The notes beneath the pieces are model-generated. The model searched no databases. It was not told the DNA's origin and was given only the letters and a program-made list of their open reading frames with translations. Below, piece by piece: positions 34,643-44,253 of a stretch of DNA of 64,000 nucleotides. The DNA is taken from the NCBI RefSeq assembly GCF_039545795.1, contig NZ_CP154260.1:6949001-7013000 (forward strand), read 5' to 3'. This stretch comes from Chitinophaga niabensis. Its GTDB lineage: Bacteria; Bacteroidota; Bacteroidia; Chitinophagales; Chitinophagaceae. The position numbers and the translations under genes were made by a program. Each line of letters starts with the position of its first letter. The first letter of the stretch is position 1.

Positions 34643-37600
34643 ATGCAATTTATGCAAAAATCTGCTATCAGGCCCGGGTGGGCTATGGCCGGGAAATGCC
34701 GGTCTGCAGGCCCGCGGGCTTTAACCAAAATCTTGTTAGTGATGAAACTGACCGCTTTTTTACTTACGGTTGTTTTTCTGAGTGCACACGCTAAAGGATC
34801 GGGACAATCTGTTACACTTTCCGGGAAAGATGTATCCCTGAAGAACATTTTTGCTACCATTAAAAAGCAAACCGGCTACGTGGTTTTTTATAACCGCGAC
34901 CTGCTGGAAGATACCCGTCCTGTTTCATTGACGGTCAGGGACCTTCCGCTGGAGGGGTTCCTGAAGATCGTGTTGCAGGACCAGCCCCTGAATTTCCGGA
35001 TTGACGGGAAGGATATTATCCTTTCCCGCAAACCTGCATTGTGGAAACCTTCAGGCGCGGTATTGATAGATGTGCGTGGAAGGGTAACGGATGATAAAGG
35101 AACACCATTGCCGGGAGCCACTGTTCGGGTTAAAAATACCAGCAACACTGTTTCTACCAATCAGGATGGAACGTTTGAGGTAAAAGGGTTACAGGGTAAA
35201 GCGGTACTGATCGTTTCTTTTATAGGTTATAAAACGAAGGAAGTGTATGCAGAGGAAGGCAGTGCCCTGAACATACAACTGGAACTGTCGTCAGAAGCAT
35301 TACAACAGGTAATGGTGACGGGGTATCAAACCATTTCCAAGGAAAGGGCTACGGGTTCTTTCACAACTGTAGGTAAGGAGATGTTGAGCAAGCGGCCGGT
35401 ATCTAATATTTCAACTGCATTGCAAGGCCTGGTGGCAGGTATGCAGGCAAAAGAAAACGAAGATGGCAGCATGAGTTTCCTCATTCGTGGTAATACCACT
35501 TTGTATGCAGACAGAAGGCCTTTAATTGTAGTGGATGGTTTCCCGATAGCAAGCAGTGACTTTTCTGATATTAATCCTAACGATGTAGAGTCTGTAACTG
35601 TATTAAAAGATGCTGCGGCAGCTTCCATATGGGGCGCGCGTGCAGCAAACGGTGTGATTGTGATCGTTTCCAAAAAAGCAAGAACAGGCGGCAGATTACA
35701 GGTGAACGCCAGTGCCTTCACCAGGATCTCCAAAATGGTGGATCTTGACCAGGTACTTACACAGGCCAACTCAGGAGATCAGGTGGCATATGAGCGGAAA
35801 GCTTTTGATAATGGCTGGTTCTTTTTTCCATACGCAGGCGGTTTCACGGATGTTACTAATTCACTGACACTGGCGCAGGAACTTTTATTTGCAAATAAGA
35901 ATGGAAAGATCAGCACTGCTGATATGAATGCAGGGCTGGACCTTTTGAGCAAAACGAGCAACCGCTCCCAGATCAGGGACCTGCTGATGCAAAGAGCCAT
36001 CCTTAACCAATATAATGTAAGCCTGCAAACAGGAACGGACCGTGCTAAAACATATGCTTCCGTGATGTATGAAAGTGAAAAAGGTGCTTACAAGGGAAAT
36101 AATTCCAATCGTTTCAATCTCAATCTGAATAATGATTTTAAACTTACAAAGTTCCTGAATTTTAACATCGGCGCTAACCTGCAATACAGAAAACGTGAAA
36201 CCAGCGGTGCTACCATTACAGAGATCCAGGAACTGTCTCCCTATGAAATGTTGCTGAACCCTGACGGTAGTTATGGTACTAACCTGAAAACGTACAACAG
36301 GGAACAACTGGCACTGATCCCATTTAATAAATTCCCTTATTCAGACTGGTCTTACAACCTGCTGCGTGAGGTGAACAGCAGAAAGCTAAGCAGTGAGGCC
36401 CTAAACGCCAGGATACAGGCAGGCCTGAATGTGAGACTGATGAAAGGACTCAGCTTTGATGCTAAATTCCAGTACGAAAGAGGCAAAACAGATTATGCAG
36501 ATTTTTATAGTGACAATACTTTCTATGCCCGGAGTTTAAACAATACGCTTACGGAGTATAATAATAATACGAAAACGGTGGGGCGTTCCTTCCTGCCCAA
36601 AGGTGGTATTTTAAAACCACGGACTTTTACAGATGCCAGTGGCCGCCAGTTTGATATGAGTAATGTCAACCTGGAGAGTTACCTGATCCGCAATCAACTT
36701 AGTTTTGACAGGACCTTCGAGGGAAAACACGGCGTTTCAGTTATTGCCGGGATGGAGTTGTCTCAGGCTACCAGTAGCAGCCAGGCCAACCCTTATGTAT
36801 ATGGTTATTTTTCTGATAAGCTCCAGACTACCGCACCACCATATGGTTATGGCAGCTCGCTAGATCTGCTGACGAATTTTACGGGTGCCACTACTACCGT
36901 TCCTGGCGGAAATACAGTATTCACCTGGGAACGGAACAAGTTTGTTTCTTTTTATGGTAATGCCTCTTATACTTATGATCACAAATATACCCTCTCAGGT
37001 AGCATGAGAAGTGATGCTTCCAATTTTATTACAGATGATCCGGCATTGCGCTGGTCGCCATTATGGTCTGTAGGTTTTAAATGGAATGCAAAGGAGGAGA
37101 ATTTCATGAAGGATGTGGAGTTGTTTGACCGCCTGGAACTCCGTGTTACTTATGGTAAGAACGGGAACGTGGAAAGGTCTACTTCCACCAAAGCCTTGTT
37201 GAATGTGGGCGGCAGCCTGAATGCAAATACCGGTACCATCACGGCTACGATAGCAGATAATGGTAATCCGGGCCTGCGTTGGGAGAAAACAACCAGTGCC
37301 AACCTGGGATTGGATTTTGCGATGCTGAAGAACAAACTCTTTGGATCTATAGATATCTATAATAAAAAAGGAGAGGGCATCATCGGTAATATTGCTTTGC
37401 CTGCAGCTTCCGGTACCACTATTCAGAAATTCAATAATGCAGGGATCACCAATAAAGGAATTGAACTGACCATAGGCGCTAACCTTGATATACCGAATAC
37501 ACCTGTTCGTTACACTACTTCCTTTAACTATGCCTACAATCATAACAGGATCAATAGTCTTTACAGCCCTTCCCTGTATGTATACCAGCTGATAGGTGGA

Positions 37601-38257
37601 GAGTTTGTGGAAGGCCGCCCGGTGAATGCAGTATATTCCTTTACTTATAAAGGGATGAAGGATGGTATACCACAAGTGGCCGGCCCCAAAGGAAGTTTAC
37701 AATCGTTCAATGATGTGGCCCTGTACAACCGTGGGCTGGGATTACCTTTTCTGAATTATGAAGGTACCACCACCCCACCGCATACATTGGGTTGGGTGAA
37801 TACCATTCAGGCATACAACTTTACGCTGACCGCCATATTTGTTGGCAAAATGGGTGGGGTTTACCGTAATCCCGGCTTTAACTATGCGGCCACTGTGGGT
37901 AGCGGTAAAGTATTTGTGAATAAATATGTGAATGATGTATTAGCGGGTAACCCTGATATTCCGGGCTTTGCAAATCCCAATGAAACCAAACTTTACCTGT
38001 GGGACCGTTATGCGCCGGCATTGAGCAGCCTTGTTGAAAGTTCTTCTTATATAGAATGTAAAGAGCTGACGCTGGAATACAATTTACCCAGGAGACTTAT
38101 CAACACCATGCAGATAGATAACCTGAAGATCTTTGCACAAAGCAGGGACCTGGGCCTGATATGGGCAGCCAATAGCAAAGGCTATAATCCAGATTGGCTG
38201 CCGGGTACAAACAGGCCTGTGCAGACTTATACATTTGGTGTAAACCTTCAATTTTAA
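34643..38257 (+). CDS. SusC/RagA-family transporter with N-terminal STN signalling domain
   Basis: 1204 aa. The start is uncertain: ATG 34643 gives a long positively charged leader typical of this family in Chitinophaga, while ATG 34742 (MKLTAFLLTVVFLSAHA) gives a conventional signal peptide. The STN domain covers about residues 55-132 (SVTLSGKDVSLKNIFATIKK, LPLEGFLKIVLQDQPLNFRI). A carboxypeptidase-regulatory-like domain (145-225), the plug (VMVTGYQTISKERATGS, SVTVLKDAAAASIWGARAAN) and the beta barrel follow, ending VNLQF. The STN domain would transmit ligand occupancy to the FecR protein encoded upstream, which releases the sigma factor. SusD follows after 5 bp. Confidence 0.95.
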   Translation: MQFMQKSAIRPGWAMAGKCRSAGPRALTKILLVMKLTAFLLTVVFLSAHAKGSGQSVTLSGKDVSLKNIFATIKKQTGYVVFYNRDLLEDTRPVSLTVRDLPLEGFLKIVLQDQPLNFRIDGKDIILSRKPALWKPSGAVLIDVRGRVTDDKGTPLPGATVRVKNTSNTVSTNQDGTFEVKGLQGKAVLIVSFIGYKTKEVYAEEGSALNIQLELSSEALQQVMVTGYQTISKERATGSFTTVGKEMLSKRPVSNISTALQGLVAGMQAKENEDGSMSFLIRGNTTLYADRRPLIVVDGFPIASSDFSDINPNDVESVTVLKDAAAASIWGARAANGVIVIVSKKARTGGRLQVNASAFTRISKMVDLDQVLTQANSGDQVAYERKAFDNGWFFFPYAGGFTDVTNSLTLAQELLFANKNGKISTADMNAGLDLLSKTSNRSQIRDLLMQRAILNQYNVSLQTGTDRAKTYASVMYESEKGAYKGNNSNRFNLNLNNDFKLTKFLNFNIGANLQYRKRETSGATITEIQELSPYEMLLNPDGSYGTNLKTYNREQLALIPFNKFPYSDWSYNLLREVNSRKLSSEALNARIQAGLNVRLMKGLSFDAKFQYERGKTDYADFYSDNTFYARSLNNTLTEYNNNTKTVGRSFLPKGGILKPRTFTDASGRQFDMSNVNLESYLIRNQLSFDRTFEGKHGVSVIAGMELSQATSSSQANPYVYGYFSDKLQTTAPPYGYGSSLDLLTNFTGATTTVPGGNTVFTWERNKFVSFYGNASYTYDHKYTLSGSMRSDASNFITDDPALRWSPLWSVGFKWNAKEENFMKDVELFDRLELRVTYGKNGNVERSTSTKALLNVGGSLNANTGTITATIADNGNPGLRWEKTTSANLGLDFAMLKNKLFGSIDIYNKKGEGIIGNIALPAASGTTIQKFNNAGITNKGIELTIGANLDIPNTPVRYTTSFNYAYNHNRINSLYSPSLYVYQLIGGEFVEGRPVNAVYSFTYKGMKDGIPQVAGPKGSLQSFNDVALYNRGLGLPFLNYEGTTTPPHTLGWVNTIQAYNFTLTAIFVGKMGGVYRNPGFNYAATVGSGKVFVNKYVNDVLAGNPDIPGFANPNETKLYLWDRYAPALSSLVESSSYIECKELTLEYNLPRRLINTMQIDNLKIFAQSRDLGLIWAANSKGYNPDWLPGTNRPVQTYTFGVNLQF

Positions 38258-38262
38258 GAATT

Positions 38263-39714
38263 ATGAAGCTATATATAATTACAGGGATCATCCTGCTGGC
38301 CGGATGTAAAAAATACCTGGAAGAAGAACCGAAGAAACAGGCCAGCATTCAAACAGTAGCCCAGCTGGAAGCTTTGGTGGATAATGCACCAATTTTTTAT
38401 GAAGAGGCGGATATTACCTCAGTATACTCTACTGATGATAATGAAATAACAAAAGACCTGTATAAAAAGAACCCTGGTGCATTTACTATTGATAATATGC
38501 AATATTATGTTTTCAGTGTGGATGGATTGATAGGTGCAGCTGCGGATGCATTATGGAATGCGGAATTCAAGAAGATCTTCACTGCTAACCTTATCCTTGC
38601 CAATATTGATAATGTAACAGGAGATCAGGCAACGAGGGATCGGGTAAGGGCCGATGCTTATTTTATACGGGCATATTCTTACTGGGTACTGGTGAATCAT
38701 TACTGTGCGCCTTATCTTGAAGCGAATATGAACAGCATGGGATTGCCCATCAAAAACAGCATTGATTATACCGGTTCCCTTAAAAGGGCCACGTTGAAGG
38801 AAACTTATGATTTCATCCTCGAGAATATTGCAGAAGCAAAGAAAACTGCATACGATGATGTTGATCCGCGCCGAGCCTGGCGGATCAGCCAAAAAGCGAT
38901 TGCTGCATTTATGAGCCGGTACTACCTGTTCACCGGAGATTATGATAAAAGTATTGAGGAAGCGAATAAAGCACTGGCCACTACAACGGCCAAACTGGTG
39001 GATTATAAAACATTGATCCCGGGCAGGGCTACCACTTATGCCAACCCGGCTGTTACGCTAAACTACAATGAACTGAATGATTGGGTGGCAGCTAAATTCC
39101 TGTACTGGACCGAGTTTTATTATACGCGGTATATCTATAATGGTTCACAGTGGTTTATACCCAGTGCTGCTTTGCTGGCATCTTATGATCAGGCGAATGA
39201 TCTGCGGTATAAAAACCTGATGATGCCGAACGGTGGCAGAAGGTTTAGCGTAGTGGAGCCGGCTACCTTCCGTTATACCATGTTCAGCGATGGCAGGAAT
39301 GCGCCAACAGGCCCAACGGTAGCAGAAGTGTTGCTGAATAAGGCAGAAGCACTGGCACGTAAGAACGAGGCAGGCCCTGCCATGGATGCAGTGAATATGC
39401 TGCGGTTAAAAAGAATGAGCACCTATATTGCTTTGACGGCCGCTGATAAAAATGATGCCATAAAAAAGGTATTGGAAGAAAGAAGAAGGGAAATGCCTTT
39501 TGCGATGCGCTGGTATGATATCCGCCGCCTGAGCGTAAATGATCATCCTGCAGATGATATTGCCGTAACACGTGATTTCTTTAATGTAAGCATTACCGGC
39601 ATAGATGTGAATACACCTAAAACATATACGCTGGACAGCAAACGTTATCTTCTTCCGATCAATGGTGTTGAAATAGATGCCAGTAAAGGACAACTTACTC
39701 AAAACCCTTATTAA
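38263..39714 (+). CDS. SusD/RagB-family outer-membrane lipoprotein
   Basis: 483 aa from the ATG at 38263 (MKLYIITGIILLAGC, lipidated Cys15); an earlier in-frame ATG lies within the SusC gene. The typical mature start KKYLEEEPKKQ, TPR-like helices (RVRADAYFIRAYSYWVLVNH) and the C-terminal motif LEERRREMPFAMRWYDIRRL define the family. It pairs with the STN-type SusC just upstream (5-bp gap). The thioredoxin-like gene follows after 10 bp. The ligand is not predictable. Confidence 0.94.
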   Translation: MKLYIITGIILLAGCKKYLEEEPKKQASIQTVAQLEALVDNAPIFYEEADITSVYSTDDNEITKDLYKKNPGAFTIDNMQYYVFSVDGLIGAAADALWNAEFKKIFTANLILANIDNVTGDQATRDRVRADAYFIRAYSYWVLVNHYCAPYLEANMNSMGLPIKNSIDYTGSLKRATLKETYDFILENIAEAKKTAYDDVDPRRAWRISQKAIAAFMSRYYLFTGDYDKSIEEANKALATTTAKLVDYKTLIPGRATTYANPAVTLNYNELNDWVAAKFLYWTEFYYTRYIYNGSQWFIPSAALLASYDQANDLRYKNLMMPNGGRRFSVVEPATFRYTMFSDGRNAPTGPTVAEVLLNKAEALARKNEAGPAMDAVNMLRLKRMSTYIALTAADKNDAIKKVLEERRREMPFAMRWYDIRRLSVNDHPADDIAVTRDFFNVSITGIDVNTPKTYTLDSKRYLLPINGVEIDASKGQLTQNPY

Positions 39715-39724
39715 AATATTTGTT

Positions 39725-41230
39725 ATGAAAAGAATAATCGTTCTCGTACTCTTATTTCCTCTTCTTGCAGTAGCACAGATGAAAGAACCAGCGCTTGTTA
39801 CAGACAAAGCAGAACTGGCCAAACTGATCGCGGCGGTGGAAGCTACACCTGATAGCCTGAAAGTACACGAAGCTTATACAAAAGCAGCGGGTGTGAATAC
39901 ACCTGCGGTGGTGGCGCAATATGAAAAGTGGATGAAGAAATTTCCGCGTTCCGCTATGGTGCCTTATGGTATTGGGCTTGCGTATGTTAACAGGGAGAAC
40001 CCCAAAGCAAAACCTTATTTGCTGAAAGCAGTAGCCATTGACCCGGCCTTTACAGAAGCATGGGGTAATCTGTGGACGGATGCACAACGCTGGGGCGATT
40101 TCAAAGGCGGCAAGGAGTATTTGCGGAAAGCAGCAGAATCAGATCGTTCCAATGCATCCTATGCTTTTTATTATGCCAATTCTTTCAAGGATGATGATAC
40201 GAAACGCGAAGCCATGATCTTTGACCTGGTAAAACGTTTCCCCGACAACGAGCGGGGTGCACAGGGGTTGTATTGGCTGGCAGCGGATTCCAAGGATATT
40301 GACTACAAAGTGAAAATTTATGAAATGCTGAAAAGCAGTTACTCTCCTGCAAAATTCAGCTGGTCCCGCAGTGGAATGAGTTCTTACTATGATCTGTTAC
40401 TGGATACCGATCCGGCAAAAGCAGTTACATTGGCAGAAGACATGGTGAAGTTTAAAGGGGAGGAAATGAAAGGATGGGAGAATCAGTTGACGATCGCACA
40501 AAATGTAGTGGCAGTGAAAAAACTGATCTCGGAGAAAAAAGGTGCAGAAGCTTTAGCATTGATCGATAAAATTAAACTGCCTCGTTACTTTGGATTTAAC
40601 ACCAGCCTTGCCATTTTAAAAGCGGAGAGTATTGCTGTATCAGGTAATAACCAGGCAGCTTACGACAGCCTGATCGTGTACTTCTCTAAAACACCTGAGG
40701 TGAAATTGAAAGAAACACTCGGCGTTTATGGCGTTAAATTAGGTAAAGATGCTGCACAGGTAGAAACAGATATCTGGAAAAGACTGGATGCCATTTCCCA
40801 ACCTGCTACCCCTTTTACTTTAAAACGTTATTTAACACCCGGCAAAGCTTCTTTATCTGATTACAGGGGCAAAGTAGTGCTGCTCACTTATTGGTTCCCT
40901 GGCTGCGGCCCCTGCCGCGGTGAGTTTCCGCATTTTGAAAACGCATTGCGTAAATTCAAAGGCAAACCTGTTGATTACGTGGGGATCAATATCGTTTCTG
41001 AACAGAATGATTATGTGATCCCTTTCATGAAAGGTAGCGGATACACTTTTACACCACTTGAAGAAGAAGAAGGAAGGGCAAAAGGAAACATGGATAACAG
41101 GAGAGCCGCTCCCGTGAATTTCCTGATCGATGGAGAGGGGCGCCTGATCTTTAATGATTTCCGGATCGATGGAAAAAATGAAGATAAGCTGGAAATGATG
41201 ATCAACCTGCTCCTGAATAAGAAGGCATAA
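39725..41230 (+). CDS. TlpA-like thioredoxin-fold protein with long helical N-terminal region
   Basis: 501 aa from ATG 39725 with signal peptide MKRIIVLVLLFPLLAVAQ. The first 350 residues are helical and TPR-like (NPKAKPYLLKAVAIDPAFTE, FDLVKRFPDNERGAQGLYWL). The C-terminal 130 residues are a TlpA/AhpC-like thioredoxin fold with the active site GCGPC (Cys394, Cys397) in YWFPGCGPCRGEFPHF. The disulfide pair is intact, so it should reduce or rearrange disulfides in the periplasm. Fifth gene of the sigma-FecR-SusC-SusD unit, which suggests the imported ligand or a surface partner contains disulfides, although such genes are common behind SusCD pairs. A terminator follows. Confidence 0.9.
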   Translation: MKRIIVLVLLFPLLAVAQMKEPALVTDKAELAKLIAAVEATPDSLKVHEAYTKAAGVNTPAVVAQYEKWMKKFPRSAMVPYGIGLAYVNRENPKAKPYLLKAVAIDPAFTEAWGNLWTDAQRWGDFKGGKEYLRKAAESDRSNASYAFYYANSFKDDDTKREAMIFDLVKRFPDNERGAQGLYWLAADSKDIDYKVKIYEMLKSSYSPAKFSWSRSGMSSYYDLLLDTDPAKAVTLAEDMVKFKGEEMKGWENQLTIAQNVVAVKKLISEKKGAEALALIDKIKLPRYFGFNTSLAILKAESIAVSGNNQAAYDSLIVYFSKTPEVKLKETLGVYGVKLGKDAAQVETDIWKRLDAISQPATPFTLKRYLTPGKASLSDYRGKVVLLTYWFPGCGPCRGEFPHFENALRKFKGKPVDYVGINIVSEQNDYVIPFMKGSGYTFTPLEEEEGRAKGNMDNRRAAPVNFLIDGEGRLIFNDFRIDGKNEDKLEMMINLLLNKKA

Positions 41231-41255
41231 TTAACTATCCATTAATGATCTTTCA

Positions 41256-41284
41256 GGGCCGTTCCTTTTGGAGCGGCCCTTTTA
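41256..41284 (+). terminator. Intrinsic terminator after the TlpA-like gene
   Basis: Stem GGGCCGTTCC / GGAGCGGCCC (41256-41265 with 41270-41279, one G-T pair), loop TTTT, then TTTT. Confidence 0.85.
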
Positions 41285-41314
41285 TTTGCACTCATTAACA
41301 ATTGATTAGCTTTG
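41285..41314 (+). promoter_or_regulatory. Bacteroidota promoter: TTTG - 18 bp - TAGCTTTG
   Basis: A -33 TTTG at 41285-41288 and a -7 TAGCTTTG at 41307-41314 (exact TAnnTTTG) with 18-bp spacing, 53 bases before the lipase ATG. It is the most complete promoter match I found in the window. Confidence 0.65.
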
Positions 41315-41367
41315 GCACAGGGGCTAAATGCTCTATATTGCCGCCTTACTCCAAAAATCTTTAAGAA

Positions 41368-42690
41368 ATGCTTGTGAAAAACCACCTCATCATCCTGTTA
41401 TTGCTGTTAGCTATTGCCTGTAAAAAAGAATCAGCTGTTACTACACAAAAAGAAGAAGTGGCCATGGAGCCGGTAACTCCATTGGATAAGGTTATTCCGT
41501 TACCAGCAGGCCATTCCGGTACGCATCGCAGTGGTGGGCACATTCCTATTATTATGGTACATGGCCTCGGGGGCTTCGGGCCTGGAGAAATGGGCGGGCT
41601 TTATCATTATTGGGGAGGGATTGACAATATTCCGCAATACCTGACTGCTAGCGGGTATCCGGCATATGAAGCAAAAGTAGGCCCTGTAAGCAGTAACTGG
41701 GACCGCGCTATAGAATTGTATTATTATATTAAAGGAGGGTATGTGGATTACGGGAAATTCCACAGCAGTCATTTTGGGCATGCGCAAAAACGACTGCGTT
41801 ATTTTCCCGGTATTTATCCGGAATGGGATGCGGAACATCCTGTGCATTTGCTGGGGCATAGCATGGGTGGCATTACTGTGCGTAAACTGGTGGCATTGCT
41901 GGAACAGGGAAATGCAGCAGAAAGAACGGATCCAGAACACGCGGCTATTTTCAATGGAGATAAAACCGGCTGGGTAAGATCTGTTACTACCATCAGCACA
42001 CCACATAATGGCGCCACACTTTCCTATGTGTTGCTGGATGGAAATATTCCGTTTGTACGTAAAATGGTTACCTGGGTGGCTGCGTTGGCGGGGATTGTTC
42101 CGGGAATAGAAAAGATCTACGATTTCAGCCTGGAACAATGGGGCCTGGAGCAGCAACCAGGCGAAAGCTGGAATGCCTATGCGCAAAGGGTAGAGGAGAG
42201 TGACATCTGGAGCACAGATGATTATTCCGGGCATGATGTTACACCAGAAGCAGCTGTAGTAGCACAAGCCGCAGAACCGGATTCCAGGAATGTGTACTAC
42301 TTCTCCATTACCACCAAAGCCTCTCTCCATGGGCTGCTCACAGGTTGGGAATATCCCCGCCTGGATATGAACCCGGTATTGATGCCGGTTGCTTATCCTA
42401 CCCCGATACTGATGGGTATTGGTAATTACACCCGCAACGTTCCCGGTAAAATAGTGATAGATTCCAAATGGTGGCCCAATGATGGTGCTGCCAATACTTA
42501 TGGGATGAGCGGCCCGGCGGGTAGTATTATCAGGCCCTACGATGCTGCGGTTCCACTGGAAAAGGGTGTATGGAACCATGTGGGTGTATATAACGGGTAC
42601 GACCATTTTGATGTGATCGGCATCGGTTATTTCTTCTCCGTAAGACCATTTTATACCAACATTGCCCGGCTGCTGAGTACAGTGGAGTAA
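41368..42690 (+). CDS. Lipoprotein triacylglycerol lipase (alpha/beta hydrolase)
   Basis: 440 aa. The lipobox LAIAC gives lipidated Cys18. The oxyanion motif IIMVHGLGGFG begins near residue 61, and the nucleophile elbow GHSMGG holds Ser165. The layout resembles bacterial family I.5/staphylococcal lipases: FGHAQKRLRYFPGIYPEWD matches the Zn-binding insert region, TISTPHNGATLSYVL follows the elbow, and WWPNDGAANTYGMSGP and HVGVYNGYDHFDVIG (probable catalytic His) are near the end. It would hydrolyse long-chain glycerol esters at the cell surface. It is a single-gene unit with its own promoter. Confidence 0.93.
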   Translation: MLVKNHLIILLLLLAIACKKESAVTTQKEEVAMEPVTPLDKVIPLPAGHSGTHRSGGHIPIIMVHGLGGFGPGEMGGLYHYWGGIDNIPQYLTASGYPAYEAKVGPVSSNWDRAIELYYYIKGGYVDYGKFHSSHFGHAQKRLRYFPGIYPEWDAEHPVHLLGHSMGGITVRKLVALLEQGNAAERTDPEHAAIFNGDKTGWVRSVTTISTPHNGATLSYVLLDGNIPFVRKMVTWVAALAGIVPGIEKIYDFSLEQWGLEQQPGESWNAYAQRVEESDIWSTDDYSGHDVTPEAAVVAQAAEPDSRNVYYFSITTKASLHGLLTGWEYPRLDMNPVLMPVAYPTPILMGIGNYTRNVPGKIVIDSKWWPNDGAANTYGMSGPAGSIIRPYDAAVPLEKGVWNHVGVYNGYDHFDVIGIGYFFSVRPFYTNIARLLSTVE

Positions 42691-42755
42691 AATTCATATG
42701 ATTCTGTAAATTATTTATGTATTTTGGAATGTTAATACTATAAATAATTACACGT

Positions 42756-44171
42756 ATGAATAATGAATATTCAAGACGGTCGTTCTTGAAACAAGCTATG
42801 CTGGCGTCTGCGGCAGTTGCTGCTCCCGGCATATTGATGGCAAACGGCAAACCGCTGAAAGCGGGTGAAAAAGTGAACCTGGCCTGCATTGGTATTGGTA
42901 ACCGTGGCGCAGAAATTATACAGGCTTTGTATAAAACCGGTCTGGCTAATATTGTGGCATTATGTGATGTGGACATGGGTGCACCGCATACACTGGATAC
43001 ATTGAAGCAATTCCCTGACGTGCCGAGGTTCCAGGATTTCAGGCAGATGTTTGATAAAATGGGCAAAAAGATCGAGGCGGTATCTATTGGCGTTCCCGAC
43101 TTTTCCCACTTTCCTATTACGATGATGGCCATGGGGCTTGGCATACATGTATATGTTGAGAAGCCAATGGCACGCACTTTTAATGAGGTGGAACTGATGA
43201 TGAAAGCGGCGAAGAAATATCCTAAAGTGGTCACCCAAATGGGGAACCAGGGGCATTCCGAAGCCAATTATTTCCAGTTCAAAGCATGGAAAGAAGCGGG
43301 CATCATCAAAGATGTAACAGCTGTTACTGCACACATGAATTCCTCCCGCCGCTGGCATGGATGGGATACCAATATTAAAAACTTCCCTGCAACAGAACCT
43401 ACGCCGGACACCTTAGACTGGAATGTATGGCAGATGCAAACACAGGGGCATACTTATAACAAGGATTTTGTGAATGGCCAATGGCGCTGCTGGTTTGATT
43501 TTGGTATGGGTGCTTTGGGAGATTGGGGTGCACACACCCTGGATACCGTACATCAGTTCCTGGATCTGGGCCTGCCTTACGAAGTGAACCCGGTGAAATT
43601 AACCGGCCACAATAATTTCTTCTATCCAACTTCCACCACCTTATCCTTCAAATTCCCTAAACGTGGTGATATGCCACCGTTGGAAGTGAGTTGGTATGAT
43701 GGGGTAGATAACCTGCCGCCGATCCCTGCAGGATATGGTGTATCAGGCCTTGATCCAAACATTCCGCCGCCAAGTACAGGAGCGATCAAACCTGCTAAGC
43801 TCAATCCGGGTAAGATCATTTACAGTAAGGAACTAACCTTTAAAGGAGGTTCACATGGCAGCACACTGTCTATCATTCCTGAAGAGAAAGCAAAAGAGAT
43901 GGAAAGCAAATTGCCGGTAGTACCGAAAAGTCCTTCCAATCACTTTGCCAACTTCCTGCTGGCTTGTAAAGGACAGGAGCAGACCCGTTCTCCATTCTCC
44001 ATCGCAGGGCCTTTGAGCCAAATGTTCTGCCTCGGTGTGATGGCGCAATGGACAGGCAGTAAAATTGAATTTGATAGGGAGAAGAAGATTGTTACTAATA
44101 ATAAACATGCAAACGATTTACTTGTTGGGCCTCCGCCACGTAAGGGCTGGGAGCAGTACTACAAAGTGTAG
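42756..44171 (+). CDS. Tat-exported Gfo/Idh/MocA-family oxidoreductase
   Basis: 471 aa. The twin-arginine signal SRRSFLKQAMLASAAVAAPG shows export of the folded, cofactor-loaded enzyme to the periplasm. The Rossmann fold follows (LACIGIGNRGAEIIQALYKT) with the family EKPMA motif (HVYVEKPMARTF), in which Lys is usual at the active site. The C-terminal GFO_IDH_MocA_C-type domain covers the remainder (WNVWQMQTQGHTYNKDFVNG, GMGALGDWGAHTLDTVHQFL). Such enzymes oxidise or reduce sugars and cyclitols, and some act as glycosidases through redox chemistry. The substrate is unknown. A bidirectional terminator follows. Confidence 0.93.
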   Translation: MNNEYSRRSFLKQAMLASAAVAAPGILMANGKPLKAGEKVNLACIGIGNRGAEIIQALYKTGLANIVALCDVDMGAPHTLDTLKQFPDVPRFQDFRQMFDKMGKKIEAVSIGVPDFSHFPITMMAMGLGIHVYVEKPMARTFNEVELMMKAAKKYPKVVTQMGNQGHSEANYFQFKAWKEAGIIKDVTAVTAHMNSSRRWHGWDTNIKNFPATEPTPDTLDWNVWQMQTQGHTYNKDFVNGQWRCWFDFGMGALGDWGAHTLDTVHQFLDLGLPYEVNPVKLTGHNNFFYPTSTTLSFKFPKRGDMPPLEVSWYDGVDNLPPIPAGYGVSGLDPNIPPPSTGAIKPAKLNPGKIIYSKELTFKGGSHGSTLSIIPEEKAKEMESKLPVVPKSPSNHFANFLLACKGQEQTRSPFSIAGPLSQMFCLGVMAQWTGSKIEFDREKKIVTNNKHANDLLVGPPPRKGWEQYYKV

Positions 44172-44190
44172 CGTTCTGCCGGATAATAAA

Positions 44191-44220
44191 AAAAGAGACA
44201 GCTGTTTGGCTGTCTCTTTT
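44191..44220. terminator. Bidirectional terminator
   Basis: Perfect 12-bp stem AAAAGAGACAGC / GCTGTCTCTTTT (44191-44202 with 44209-44220), loop TGTTTG, between the convergent oxidoreductase (+) and the PPOX-type gene (-). Confidence 0.88.
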
Positions 44221-44253
44221 GCTTTGAGCTGTTGCGTGATATGCAACATGTTT

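Noticed and set aside
41500..42606. 368-codon open frame on the minus strand opposite the lipase
   Set aside because: Rich in His, Cys and Ile as expected of antisense shadows; the plus-strand lipase has a lipobox and GHSMGG.
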